Counted from the first letter of the stretch, positions 8,857 to 17,591 are shown. The stretch is 64,000 bases of DNA from Burkholderia gladioli (GCF_000959725.1 NZ_CP009322.1:1488001-1552000), one strand, 5' to 3'. Notes: generated by a model not told the origin, from the letters alone. Translations and numbers: made by a program.

Positions 8857-9678
8857 TCAGGTCTTGTCGCCGATCTTGAAGGTGCGCGCCAGCGGCGTCT
8901 TGGTAGTCGGCCCGAACCAGCGGTTGTAGATGGTGTTGGCGGTGCCGTTCGCCTCCAGCCCCTTGAGCGTGTCGTTGACGAAGGCCACCAGGCGCGGCTC
9001 GCCCTTCGGGATGCCCACGCCCATGTAGTCGTTGGTGATGGTGAACGGCGGGATCTCGTACTTCTGCTTGTCCGGCACGTTGGCGAGCAGGCCCACCAGC
9101 TTGGGGCCGTCCTGCGTGATCGCCTGCACGTTGCCGGCGCGCAGCGCGGCGAACGCGAAGGGCGTGTCGTCATAGGCCACCACGGTCGCCTTGGGGAACT
9201 GCTCGCGCACCGCGATCTCGTTGGTGGTGCCCTTGTCGGCGCCGATGCGCAGGCCGTCGAGCTGGTCCTTCGACTTCAGCACGCCCTTCTTCGCCAGGAA
9301 CTGCTGGCCCGAGGAGAAATACGGAATGCTGAAATCGACCTGCTTGGCGCGCTCGTCGGTGATCGTGAAGTTCGCCAGCACCAGGTCGACCTTGCGCGAG
9401 GTCAGGAACGGAATGCGGTTGGCGGGGTTGGTCGATTGCAGCTCGAGCTTGACGCCGAGCTTGTCGGCCAAGGCGCGGGCATAGTCGACGTCGAGCCCGA
9501 CGATATGGTTGCTGGCCGGGTCGACATACCCGAAGGGCGGGTTGCTGTCGAAGGTGGCCACGCGCAGCACGCCGGCCTGCTTGATGTCGTCGAGGCGATC
9601 GGCGTGGGCGAGCGAGGGTGCGAGAGCGGCGAAGCCGGTGAGCGCGGCGAGCGTCGTAGCGAGCAGTGTCTTTTTCAT
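8857..9678 (-). CDS. Periplasmic amino-acid-binding protein of ABC transporter
   Basis: A 273-residue protein with a cleavable signal peptide (MKKTLLATTLAALTGFAALAPSLAHA). The mature part is a typical SBP_bac_3 domain: LRVATFDSNPPFGYVD at the start, then VGLDVDYARALADKLG, the ligand-contact stretch NRIPFLTSRKVDLVLANFTIT with the conserved Arg for the alpha-carboxylate, and TDERAKQVDFSIPYF. It delivers a polar amino acid, most likely glutamate or aspartate type, to the two permeases downstream in the same operon. It is the first gene of the operon, so the promoter should lie in the 9679-9987 gap shared with the divergent efflux operon. Confidence 0.9.
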   Translation of the reverse strand: MKKTLLATTLAALTGFAALAPSLAHADRLDDIKQAGVLRVATFDSNPPFGYVDPASNHIVGLDVDYARALADKLGVKLELQSTNPANRIPFLTSRKVDLVLANFTITDERAKQVDFSIPYFSSGQQFLAKKGVLKSKDQLDGLRIGADKGTTNEIAVREQFPKATVVAYDDTPFAFAALRAGNVQAITQDGPKLVGLLANVPDKQKYEIPPFTITNDYMGVGIPKGEPRLVAFVNDTLKGLEANGTANTIYNRWFGPTTKTPLARTFKIGDKT

Positions 9679-9987
9679 CTTGGCGTTCCGTGTGCGGTGG
9701 TGATCCCTGCACCGGCATCGATCGTGTCGACCCGGTGGCGCGCCATGTTGACATCGGCCGCCGCGCCGGCGAAACGATGAATTCTCCTGAACAAAGCAGC
9801 AAAGCTGCTAAGCGGCGCGGATTCGGAAACACCGGGAAACAACGGCCGGCACCACGGCCGGCCGCGGCGACTGGCTAGGCCGATCGCGATGATTTATCAT
9901 CGGGCCCATATCGCGGGCCGGCCTTGTCGAAGCGACCGCCCGCCTCGCGCCGCGCCCGGCCCCTCCCATCGTCGAGCCCGTCACATC
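9679..9987. other. Divergent intergenic region with two small dyads
   Basis: 309 bp between the amino-acid transporter operon (minus) and the ytcA-mdtNOP-like operon (plus). I see AGCAGC-AAA-GCTGCT at 9795-9809 and CGATGA-TTTA-TCATCG at 9887-9902. The second lies about 85 bp before the ytcA ATG in an AT-rich patch and could be an operator or part of a promoter. No gene is supported here. Confidence 0.45.
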
Positions 9988-10287
9988 ATGAGAAAAACCA
10001 TGCCGCGCGGGCCCCTGCGCAGCGCCGCCGTCCTCGCGCCCGCCCTATCCCTGCCCCTGGCCGGCTGCGTCTCGCGCGGCGCCCCCGCCTATGAATTGTT
10101 CGGCGCCTACTTCCCGCTCTGGCTGCTCAGCGCCGTGCTCGGCGTGATCGCGGCGATCGTCGCGCACCGCGTGTTCGTCGCCACCGGCTGGGCCGCCACC
10201 GTGCCCTACCAGCTCGCCGTGTGCAGCGCGCTCGGGCTGGTGGTGGCCGTGATCGTCTGGCTGGCCGGCACGGGGCCCTTCGCATGA
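9988..10287 (+). CDS. ytcA: YtcA-like small membrane lipoprotein
   Basis: A 99-residue protein with a lipoprotein signal (LPLAGC, Cys27) and two further hydrophobic helices (FPLWLLSAVLGVIAAIVAHRVFVATG and LAVCSALGLVVAVIVWLA). Size, lipobox and position before an MdtN/MdtO/MdtP-type triplet match YtcA, the small protein associated with mdtNOP in enterobacteria. Its role is unknown. It may assist the pump in the inner membrane. The stop codon overlaps the start of the HlyD gene (ATGA at 10284-10287). The ATG at 9988 is chosen because the upstream frame is not signal-like. Confidence 0.75.
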   Translation: MRKTMPRGPLRSAAVLAPALSLPLAGCVSRGAPAYELFGAYFPLWLLSAVLGVIAAIVAHRVFVATGWAATVPYQLAVCSALGLVVAVIVWLAGTGPFA

Positions 10288-11333
10288 AGGCCGCCGGCCT
10301 CGCCCGCCCCTGCGCGAAGGGCCGCCTGATCGCGCTGGCGATCGTCGTGCTCGGCATCGCCGCGCTGGCCTATGCCTGGCATCGCACCACCGCCTATCCC
10401 TCCACCGACGACGCCTCGATCGACGCCGACGTGGTGCACGTGGCCTCGCCGGTGGGCGGGCGCATCGTGCGGCTCGCGGTGCACGAGAACCAGCGCGTCG
10501 CCAAGGGTGCGCTGCTCTACGAGATCGATCCCGTGCCCTATCGCCTGACGGTGGCCCAGGCCCAGGCCGACCTCGAACTCGCGCAAGCCTCGCTGGCCAC
10601 GCGCCGCCGCTCGCTGATCGGCGAGCGCGCCAACGCGACGGTCGCCGCCGAGCAGGTCAAGCGCGCCACGCAGAACTACGACCTCGCCACACGCGACGTG
10701 AACCGGCTCGCGCCGCTGGCCGCGCAGGCCTATGTCAGCGCCCAGCAGTTCGACCAGGCCAAGGTCCGCCAGCGCGACGCGGCCGTCTCGCTCGCGCAGG
10801 CGCGGGAGCAGCAGCGCGCCTCGGCGCAGACCATCGGCGACGAGGCCGACGCGATCGCCACCCTGCACGCGCGCGAGGCCGCGCTGGCCCGCGCGCAACA
10901 CGCGCTCGACGACACGGTGGTGCGCGCCCCGCACGACGGGCTGGTGACGGGCCTGTCGGTGCTGGAGGGCGAAACCCTGGCGCCGAACCAGTCGATCTTC
11001 ACGCTGATCGATGCGAGCGAGTGGTTCGCGGTCGGCAACTTCCGCGAGACCTCGCTGAACCGCATCGCGGTGGGCGACTGCGCCACCGTCTACTCGATGA
11101 TCGACCGCGGCCGCGCGATGACGGGCAAGGTGGTCGGCATCGGCGCCGGCATCGCCGACAGCGATCGCATCAACCTGCCGCGCTCGCTGCCGATCGTGCA
11201 GCGCTCGGTGAACTGGGTGCACGTGGCGCAGCGCTTCCCGGTGCGCGTCAGGCTCGACGAACCCGATGCGCGGCTGGTGCGCGTGGGCGCCAGCGCGATC
11301 GTCGAGGTCCGGCATGGCTCGGCCTGCCGCTGA
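10284..11333 (+). CDS. mdtN: Membrane-fusion protein of FUSC-type efflux pump (MdtN/EmrA-like)
   Basis: A 349-residue periplasmic adaptor. One N-terminal membrane helix (LIALAIVVLGIAALAYAW) is followed by the biotinyl-lipoyl segment (DADVVHVASPVGGRIVRLAVHENQRVAKG split around a coiled-coil hairpin). The second lipoyl half is VVRAPHDGLVTGLSVLEGETL, and a beta-barrel region follows. It links the inner-membrane FUSC protein to the outer-membrane channel, both encoded next. Start and stop overlap neighbours (4 nt with ytcA, 20 nt with the FUSC gene), so the operon is tightly coupled. Substrates of this pump class are often aromatic acids or sulfa-like drugs. Confidence 0.88.
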   Translation: MKAAGLARPCAKGRLIALAIVVLGIAALAYAWHRTTAYPSTDDASIDADVVHVASPVGGRIVRLAVHENQRVAKGALLYEIDPVPYRLTVAQAQADLELAQASLATRRRSLIGERANATVAAEQVKRATQNYDLATRDVNRLAPLAAQAYVSAQQFDQAKVRQRDAAVSLAQAREQQRASAQTIGDEADAIATLHAREAALARAQHALDDTVVRAPHDGLVTGLSVLEGETLAPNQSIFTLIDASEWFAVGNFRETSLNRIAVGDCATVYSMIDRGRAMTGKVVGIGAGIADSDRINLPRSLPIVQRSVNWVHVAQRFPVRVRLDEPDARLVRVGASAIVEVRHGSACR

Positions 11334-13518
11334 AATCCGCGCGCCGGGCCCGCGCGAGCTGCTGCGCCTGCTCGCGCCGTTCCCGGGCCGCGCCGCGATG
11401 GCCTGGCGGATCGCCCTGATCTGCGCCGTCACGGTGCTGGTGGCCAGCGTCTACGGCACGCCCGAGGCGGCGCTGTCCGCCTACGTGGTGTTCTTCCTGA
11501 ACCGCGCCGACCGCGTCACCAGCAGCCTGCTGGCCGTCGCGCTGATGCTGATCGTGACCATCGTGATCGCGCTGGTGCTCGGCGTGGCGATCCTCAGCAT
11601 CGACTACGCGATCCTGCGGGTGGCCTGCATGGTGGTGCTCTCGGTCGGGCTGCTCTACCTGACCTCGGCCAGCAAGCTGCGCCCGGTCGGCGCGATCCTG
11701 GCGATGATCGTCGGCTTCGGGCTCGACGAGCTCGGCCTCGCGCCGTTTGGCGAGGCCGCCACGCGCGCGCTGCTCTATGTCTGGCTGATGGTCGCGATTC
11801 CGGTGGGCGTGTCGATCGTGGTCAACCTGCTGGTGGCGCCCTCGCCGCGCCGGCTCATGCTCGGCCAGCTCGCCCGGCGGCTGCGGCTGGCCGCGCGGCG
11901 GCTGCAGGGCGACGAGGCGGCCCGCGCCGGCTTCGACGCCGCCCTGCGCGACGGCGACAAGCCCTTGCTCACCTGGCTCAAGCTGTCGAAGCTGGAAGGC
12001 TCGACCGCCGCGGCCGATGTCGGCCCGCTCCGGCAGGCGATCGCGTCGAGCACCGCGCTGCTGGTGACGGTCGCGCTGGCCGATCGCGAGCCCGAGGCGC
12101 GCTTGCCCGACGAGGTTCGCGCGAGCCTCGCCGCCACGCTCGACGAGATGGCCGGCATCCTCGAACGAGGCGGCTACCCGGTGGAGGTAAGGCTCGCGCC
12201 GCCGCCGGCCGAGGCGCTGCCGCCGCTCGCGCGCGCCGTGGCGACCGAGCTGCACGCGGTGATCACGCATTTCGCCGAGCCTGCCGAGCCTGCCACGCAG
12301 GCCTCGCCGCCGCCCGCCGCCGAAACCGCGCCGTCGCCGAAGCCGAGCGGCGGCTTCTTCCTGCCCGACGCGCGCAGCAACCCCGACCACGTCCGCTACG
12401 CGCTGAAGACCACCGCCGCCGCGATGTTCTGCTACCTGTTCTACTCGCAGCTCGACTGGTCCGGCATCCACACCTGCTTCATCACCTGCTACATGGTCTC
12501 GCTCGGCTCCACCGCCGAGACTGTCGAGAAGCTCACGCTGCGGATCGCCGGCTGCCTGGTCGGCGCGCTGTTGGGCACCGCCGCGCTGGTGTTCGTGGTG
12601 CCGGCGCTGTCCTCAATCGAGCAACTGCTGGCGCTGGTGCTGGTGGGCGCCTGGCTGTCGGCCTGGGTTGCGTTCGGCTCGCCGCGCATCGCCTACGCCG
12701 GCTTCCAGGTGGCCTTCGCCTTCTTCCTGTGCGTGATCCAGGGCGCCGGCCCCGGCTTCGACCTGACGCTCGCGCGCGATCGCACGATCGGCATCCTGAT
12801 CGGCAACCTCGTGGTCTACCTGGTGTTCACGCGAATCTGGCCGGTCAGCATCGGCAAGCAGATCGACGTGGCGCTGGCCGCGCTGCTCGGCCAATGGCGG
12901 CGCCTGGCGACGGTGGCGCAGCCGGCCGAGCGGCGCGTGCTGGCCGCCGAGGCCTTCGCGCGACACGGCGCGATCGCCCAGGAGCTCGGCCTGATCCACT
13001 ACGAGCCGTCCTGGGTGCGGCCAGCCGCAGACTGGCTGAGCAGCCGGCGGCGCACGCTGGCCGAGCTCGGCGCGCTGGAAACGCCGCTGTTCCTGCTCGC
13101 CGAGCGCGAGCCCGGCGACGCGGCGATCGGCGCGCGGCTCGCGCGCGTGACCGAATTGAACGACGGCGGGCTGGGCGCTGGCGGGCTGAAGGACGGCGGC
13201 CTGAACGACAGCACGCTGGGCGACAGCACGCTGAAGGACAGCGAGCTGAACAAAGGCAAGCTGAACAACGACGAGTTGAACGACGGCACGCTGGATGGCG
13301 GCGAGCTAAACAACGACAAGCTGAACGACGTCAATGCACCCGCCGTCAGCACCTCGGCAATGCCTTCCGTCACCGCCGCCGCCCCGCATCCCGAGACAGG
13401 CACCGCCGCCACCCCGCGCGATGCCTTGCTGAACCTGATCGACGCGCGGCTGGCCCGGATCGCCGAGGCCGCCCGTCAAGCCGGACCGAAGGAGCCCGCC
13501 CCTCATGCGTCGACCTGA
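11314..13518 (+). CDS. mdtO: FUSC-family inner-membrane transporter (MdtO-like) with C-terminal 5-residue repeats
   Basis: A 734-residue protein with the split FUSC layout: an N-terminal membrane cluster (about residues 25-190), a soluble domain, a second membrane cluster (about 370-520) and a cytoplasmic tail. It is related to MdtO, YccS and AaeB, pumps that extrude aromatic acids or sulfonamide-like drugs. The tail is odd: residues 615-674 are twelve tandem five-residue units beginning with Leu (for example LNDGG, LKDGG, LNDST). They interrupt the C-terminal region just before a Thr/Ala-rich stretch. I started it at the ATG at 11314, 20 nt inside the HlyD gene. Its stop overlaps the outer-membrane gene by 14 nt. 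Confidence 0.87.
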   Translation: MARPAAEIRAPGPRELLRLLAPFPGRAAMAWRIALICAVTVLVASVYGTPEAALSAYVVFFLNRADRVTSSLLAVALMLIVTIVIALVLGVAILSIDYAILRVACMVVLSVGLLYLTSASKLRPVGAILAMIVGFGLDELGLAPFGEAATRALLYVWLMVAIPVGVSIVVNLLVAPSPRRLMLGQLARRLRLAARRLQGDEAARAGFDAALRDGDKPLLTWLKLSKLEGSTAAADVGPLRQAIASSTALLVTVALADREPEARLPDEVRASLAATLDEMAGILERGGYPVEVRLAPPPAEALPPLARAVATELHAVITHFAEPAEPATQASPPPAAETAPSPKPSGGFFLPDARSNPDHVRYALKTTAAAMFCYLFYSQLDWSGIHTCFITCYMVSLGSTAETVEKLTLRIAGCLVGALLGTAALVFVVPALSSIEQLLALVLVGAWLSAWVAFGSPRIAYAGFQVAFAFFLCVIQGAGPGFDLTLARDRTIGILIGNLVVYLVFTRIWPVSIGKQIDVALAALLGQWRRLATVAQPAERRVLAAEAFARHGAIAQELGLIHYEPSWVRPAADWLSSRRRTLAELGALETPLFLLAEREPGDAAIGARLARVTELNDGGLGAGGLKDGGLNDSTLGDSTLKDSELNKGKLNNDELNDGTLDGGELNNDKLNDVNAPAVSTSAMPSVTAAAPHPETGTAATPRDALLNLIDARLARIAEAARQAGPKEPAPHAST
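13156..13335 (+). repeat. 15-bp tandem repeat array inside the FUSC gene
   Basis: Twelve degenerate in-frame 15-bp units, mostly of the type ctgaacgacggcacg, encode L-[NKGD]-[DNAGK]-[GSD]-x. The period keeps the frame, so copy number could vary without truncating the pump. It lies outside the predicted membrane segments. Confidence 0.85.
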
Positions 13519-15064
13519 ATCGACGGCCGCCCCCATCGCCACCGCCCTCACCGCCGCCCTGGCCGCCAGCCTGGCGCTGTCAGGCTGCGCGACCTCCTCG
13601 ATCGAGCTGGCGCCGGAAGCGCCCGATCGGCCCTGGACGGCGCCCACCTCGGCACAGGGCGAGATCGTCTCGTCGCCGGCACGCGCCGTCGCCCAGGGCG
13701 CCGCGCGCGACTACACGCTGCCGGCCACGCCCGCGCTGGCCTCGGTGGCGCCGCCCGCGGCGCTCGACGCCGCGCATCCCTACACGCTGCCCGAGTTGAT
13801 CGACCTGGCCGAATCGAGCAACCCGCTGACGCGCATCGCCTGGAACGACGCGCGCAACGCGGCGCTGGCGGTCGGCATCGCCAAGGCGGCCTACCTGCCG
13901 CAACTGTCGGCCACGGCGATGGGCGCCTACCAGACCAGCCACGGCTCGACCTCGACCCTGCTCGGCGACGCCTCGAGCGACAACACCGCGCACGGCACCA
14001 TCTCGGCGCTATCGCTGCAATGGCTGCTGTTCGACTTCGGCGGGCGCGCGGCGCGCGTGGAGGTGGCCGAGCAGGCCTCGATCGCCTCGAACGTGGCCTT
14101 CACGGCGGTGCACCAGCAGGTGATCCACGACGTGAGCGTCACCTATTACCGCTACGACGCCGCGCGCTCGCGGGCCCGCAGCGCGCGGCAGGGGCTGGCC
14201 AACGCCGACGCGATCCTGGCGGCGGCCCGCGCGCGGCTCAAGCACGGCGTGGGCACCGTGGTCGAGGTGGCGCAGGCGACGCAGAATCGCGCCCAGGCCA
14301 ATCTCGCGCTGGTGCAGGCGCAAGGCAGCGAAAGCGACAGCTACCTGGCGCTGGTGTCGGCGCTCGGCATCTCGCCGCTGTCGAGGCCGCTGATCGCCGA
14401 ACTGCCCGAGCGGCCGCTGCCGGCCACGCTGGGCGCCTCGGTGGACGCGATCGTCGCCGACGCGATCGCGCGCCGTCCCGACCTGCAGGGCGCCTATGCG
14501 ATGGAGAAGGCCAATCGCGCGAAGATCCGCGCCGCCGAAGCGGCCTTCATGCCGAAGGTGTTCCTGTCGGCCTCGACCTCCTATGCAAGCGGCCACACCG
14601 CGATCTCGGCGCTGCCGGCGATCGGCGACCAGTCGCCGACCGTCAACCTGAACGGCAGCCGCTACGGCAGCGGCGTGTTCCTCGGCGTGACGATTCCGCT
14701 GTACGACGGCGGCCTGCGCTCGGCCGTGCTGATGCAGGCGCGCAACGACGCGCAAAGCGCCTCGGCACGGCTCACGCGCACCCAGGATGAAGCGGTGCGC
14801 CAGGTGGTGGTGGCGCAGAACGCCGTGCAGACCAGCCTCGCCTCGCACGAAGCGGCGCAAGCGCTGGTCGAGGCCGCGCAGACCAGCTACGACGCGGCGC
14901 TGACCGCCTATCGCAGCGGCGTGGGCTCGATCACCGACGCCACGCTCGCCCAGAGCCAGTTGCTCGCGGCGCGCAATGCCGAGGTGGACAGTTACGCCGG
15001 CGCACGCTCGGCGGCCGCGGCGCTCGCGCTGGCGACGGGGACCATCGGCTCGTCGTCGCCGTGA
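13505..15064 (+). CDS. mdtP: Outer-membrane efflux lipoprotein (MdtP/NodT type)
   Basis: A 519-residue TolC-like outer-membrane factor. A lipoprotein signal ends at LALSGC (Cys28), which marks the NodT branch. Two OEP repeats are visible, the first starting near YTLPELIDLAESSNPLTRIAWNDARNAAL and the second near ARRPDLQGAYAMEKANRAKIRAAEAAFMP. Each has long coiled-coil helices, and the barrel motif VFLGVTIPLYDGGLRSA is typical. It completes the tripartite pump with the two preceding genes, overlapping the FUSC gene by 14 nt. An unusually long linker of about 60 Ala/Pro-rich residues separates the lipidated Cys from the first repeat. The stop codon sits in an 11-bp tandem repeat. Confidence 0.9.
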   Translation: MRRPESTAAPIATALTAALAASLALSGCATSSIELAPEAPDRPWTAPTSAQGEIVSSPARAVAQGAARDYTLPATPALASVAPPAALDAAHPYTLPELIDLAESSNPLTRIAWNDARNAALAVGIAKAAYLPQLSATAMGAYQTSHGSTSTLLGDASSDNTAHGTISALSLQWLLFDFGGRAARVEVAEQASIASNVAFTAVHQQVIHDVSVTYYRYDAARSRARSARQGLANADAILAAARARLKHGVGTVVEVAQATQNRAQANLALVQAQGSESDSYLALVSALGISPLSRPLIAELPERPLPATLGASVDAIVADAIARRPDLQGAYAMEKANRAKIRAAEAAFMPKVFLSASTSYASGHTAISALPAIGDQSPTVNLNGSRYGSGVFLGVTIPLYDGGLRSAVLMQARNDAQSASARLTRTQDEAVRQVVVAQNAVQTSLASHEAAQALVEAAQTSYDAALTAYRSGVGSITDATLAQSQLLAARNAEVDSYAGARSAAAALALATGTIGSSSP

Positions 15065-15090
15065 AGTCGCCGTGAAGTCGCCATGAAGCC
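15058..15090. repeat. 11-bp direct repeat, three copies, over the mdtP stop codon
   Basis: gccgtgaagtc occurs twice, followed by the variant gccatgaagcc. The first copy contains the TGA stop of the outer-membrane factor gene. It lies in the short gap between this operon and the convergent MFS gene and looks like replication slippage. Confidence 0.7.
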
Positions 15091-15119
15091 GGCTGGATAT
15101 CGACGAGGAATCGCGCGAG

Positions 15120-16394
15120 CTAGCGCGCCACCGCTTCCGCGGCCTGCGCCGTTTCCTCCGCGACCGGCCGCGCGACGCGCCAGCCCAGCAGCAAGGCACC
15201 CGCCATCAGCAGCGCCGCGATGTAGTAGGCGAAACCCGGCATCGGCCGCGCCAGTTGCGTGCCGATCGACCAGGAGAAGGCCGCGCCGTAGACCAGCGGC
15301 CCGATGATCGCCGCGAGCCCCGAGAAGGCCTGCAGGGACCCCTGCAACTGCCCCTGCTCCAGTTCCCCGACGCGCCGCGTCATGAGCCCCTGCAAGGCCG
15401 GCATGAACAGGTTGAACAGCACGTAGACGGGCATGATCGCCAGGTAGGCGATGCCCGTGGCCGCCAGCCCGAAGCAGGCGTAGCCGATCACGCCGCCGGC
15501 GGCGCCCAGCAGCAGCGCGCCGCGCTCGCCGACACGCGCCACGATCGGACCTACCAGGCCGACCTGCACCAGGGTGCCGAGCGCGCCGCTCAACATCATC
15601 ACCAGGCCGATCTGCGCCGGGCTCCAGCCATAGCGATAGCCGCCGTAGAGCACGAAGATGGTCGGCGCCACCATCCAGGCCAGCGGAAACAGGAAGGCCA
15701 GCAGCGCGAGCCCGAACAGGTCGCCGCGCGAGCGCAGCCAGGCGAAGGACGCGAAGGGGTTGAGGCGGCGCCAGTCGAAGCGGGCCGCGCGCGCCTCGGG
15801 CGCCAGCGATTCGGGCAGCGCCTTGAGCCCGTAGAGGAAGTTCAGCGTCGCCAGCACGCCGGACAGGTAACAGGGCAGCCGCAGGTCGATGCCGGCCAGC
15901 AGGCCGCCGAGCACCGGCCCGGCCAGGAAGCCGAAGCTGACCGCCGCGCCGATCCGCCCGAAGGCGCGCGCCCGGCCCTCGGGCGGCGTCACGTCGGCCA
16001 CGTAGGCATTGGCCGTCACCAGGCTGGAGGCGGTCACCCCGCTCAGCACGCGGCCCACGAACAGCCAGGCCAGGTTCGGCGCGAGCGCCATCGCGAACGC
16101 GTCGAGGGCGAAGCCGAACAGCGAGACCAGCAGCACCGGCCGGCGCCCGATGCGGTCCGACAAGGCGCCGAAGGCCGGCCCGCAGACCAGTTGCATCGCC
16201 CCCCAGGCCATCGCGAACAGGCTGCTCCACGCGCTGGCCTGGGCGGTGTCGCCGCCCGTCATCAGCTTGATCAGGTTCGGCAGCACCGGCAGCACGATGC
16301 CGAAGGACAGCGAGTTCATCAGCGCGGTAGCCAGCAGGAAGCCGAACGCCGCGCGCGAATCGCGGCGCGGCCCGGCCTGGCTCGCCACGCTCAC
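15120..16394 (-). CDS. MFS drug/metabolite exporter (TetA/DHA1-like), NRPS operon
   Basis: A 424-residue major facilitator with about twelve hydrophobic segments. It has motif A (GALSDRIGRRPVLLVSL) after helix 2 and a GRVLSGVTASS segment in helix 4, and the overall sequence resembles TetA-type proton antiporters. The GTG start overlaps the stop of the JmjC gene (GTGA at 16391-16394), so it is the last gene of the NRPS operon. A second GTG six bases downstream is a possible alternative start. Its likely job is to export the peptide made by the upstream NRPS or to protect the cell from it. The substrate cannot be read from the sequence. Confidence 0.88.
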   Translation of the reverse strand: MSVASQAGPRRDSRAAFGFLLATALMNSLSFGIVLPVLPNLIKLMTGGDTAQASAWSSLFAMAWGAMQLVCGPAFGALSDRIGRRPVLLVSLFGFALDAFAMALAPNLAWLFVGRVLSGVTASSLVTANAYVADVTPPEGRARAFGRIGAAVSFGFLAGPVLGGLLAGIDLRLPCYLSGVLATLNFLYGLKALPESLAPEARAARFDWRRLNPFASFAWLRSRGDLFGLALLAFLFPLAWMVAPTIFVLYGGYRYGWSPAQIGLVMMLSGALGTLVQVGLVGPIVARVGERGALLLGAAGGVIGYACFGLAATGIAYLAIMPVYVLFNLFMPALQGLMTRRVGELEQGQLQGSLQAFSGLAAIIGPLVYGAAFSWSIGTQLARPMPGFAYYIAALLMAGALLLGWRVARPVAEETAQAAEAVAR

Positions 16395-17575
16395 GACGCC
16401 GGCACCGGCGATCGGGCCTCGCAGGCGCGCAGCGCGTCGAGCAGTGCCTCCACGCGTGCCCGCTCGACCTGCGCATCGTCGTGCGAGAGCGCGATCAGCG
16501 CCGCCAGCGCCGCGCTGTCCTCGATCGCCGAACGATGCGCCGCCGACAAGGCGGCATCGGCCAGCAAGGCCGCGCGCACCGGCCTCAGTTCCTCGGCCAG
16601 CAGCGCCAGGCGGCTTCCCGGCGCGCGTTCGACACCCTGCGTCGCGAGATGGCGGCGGCCCCAGTCGTCCAGCGCGGCGATCGCGAACAGCGCGGCGCCC
16701 CAGGTCCGGCCGTGCTCCAGGAAGCGCGCGCCGGCCGCGACGAAGTCGAGCCCGGCCGGCGCGAGGAAGCCCTGGCGGAACTCTTCGAGCCGGTCGCCGG
16801 CATAAAAGCCGGGCAGCGCGCGCGTGGCGTTCGAGGCGCCGAGGATCTGCCCGAGCGTCGGATACCACCAGAAATTCACCGAGACCGACACGCCGGGCGC
16901 GCGCACGTGATGCCACCAGAACACCGGCATGAACAGCAGCTCGCCGGCGTGGATCGTGAAGCGCATCGCCTCGGCGCGCGCGTAGTCCGGGTAGGCCGCC
17001 AGGTCGGGCCGGTCCGGTTCGACATTGGACAGGTGCGCGGTAGCCGCGTCGTGGTGATACGGGTACAGGCGCGGCGTCTCGTCCGGCGCGAACAGCGCGA
17101 ACTCCTTGCTGCCGTGCAATTGCGCGAACAGGTTGTTCGAGTAGTCGAAATGCAGTTGCGACGAGGTGCGGCGGCCGAACCAGAGATTGATCATCGGCCG
17201 GTTCGCCGCGATCCACTCGGGCACCACCAGGTTGTCGAGCAGCTCCGGCAGCAGTTGCGGAATCGACTGCTGCATCACGTAGACGTGGTCGTCGGCATCG
17301 GCTTCCAGCATGCGCCGCGCGGCCGTGCCGAAATCGACCTCGGCGTTCTCGAAGGTGTTCGAGCGGCGGATGTCCTGCGAGGGCTTGAGGCGGTAATAAC
17401 CGTCGCTGGCCGTGCTCAGCGTCACGCGCCGCTCGCCCGCCACGTTCGCCAGGTACTCGGGCGTCCAGCGCTCGGCGATGCGCCAGTCGTGCAGCGCGTC
17501 GGTGATGATGACGGGCCGGCCCTGCTCCAGGAAGCCGCCCTCGTTGAATTCCGCGCGGGTCACGCGTGCAATCAT
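16391..17575 (-). CDS. JmjC/cupin-like 2-oxoglutarate oxygenase, NRPS tailoring
   Basis: A 394-residue protein of the JmjC (cupin_8) family. The iron triad is visible as LHFDYSNN (H142, D144) and FWWHHV (H222 or H223), with K157 in GSKEFALFAP placed to bind 2-oxoglutarate. The N-terminal FLEQGRPVIITDAL is the usual family opening. About 130 C-terminal residues form a helical region, as in dimerising JmjC hydroxylases. The ATG follows the NRPS stop by 16 nt with a good GGAG ribosome site, and the gene overlaps the exporter gene by 4 nt. It probably hydroxylates a residue of the peptide, free or carrier-bound. That target is inferred from the operon, not seen. Confidence 0.85.
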   Translation of the reverse strand: MIARVTRAEFNEGGFLEQGRPVIITDALHDWRIAERWTPEYLANVAGERRVTLSTASDGYYRLKPSQDIRRSNTFENAEVDFGTAARRMLEADADDHVYVMQQSIPQLLPELLDNLVVPEWIAANRPMINLWFGRRTSSQLHFDYSNNLFAQLHGSKEFALFAPDETPRLYPYHHDAATAHLSNVEPDRPDLAAYPDYARAEAMRFTIHAGELLFMPVFWWHHVRAPGVSVSVNFWWYPTLGQILGASNATRALPGFYAGDRLEEFRQGFLAPAGLDFVAAGARFLEHGRTWGAALFAIAALDDWGRRHLATQGVERAPGSRLALLAEELRPVRAALLADAALSAAHRSAIEDSAALAALIALSHDDAQVERARVEALLDALRACEARSPVPAS

Positions 17576-17591
17576 CTTGTTTCTCCGGTTG

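Noticed and set aside
13156..13335. CRISPR-like array
   Set aside because: The repeats are 15 bp, directly abutting and in frame, with no spacers. It is a coding tandem repeat.
13156..13335. Canonical pentapeptide-repeat gyrase-protection domain
   Set aside because: The units are L-[NKGD]-[DNAGK]-[GSD]-x. The residue before Leu is not Asn/Asp as in the A(D/N)LXX consensus, so a link to resistance against an albicidin-like product is unsupported.
15120..17216. Single 698-codon fusion of JmjC C-terminus and MFS
   Set aside because: The upstream part of this frame is a shadow of the JmjC gene. The MFS start is the GTG overlapping the JmjC stop.
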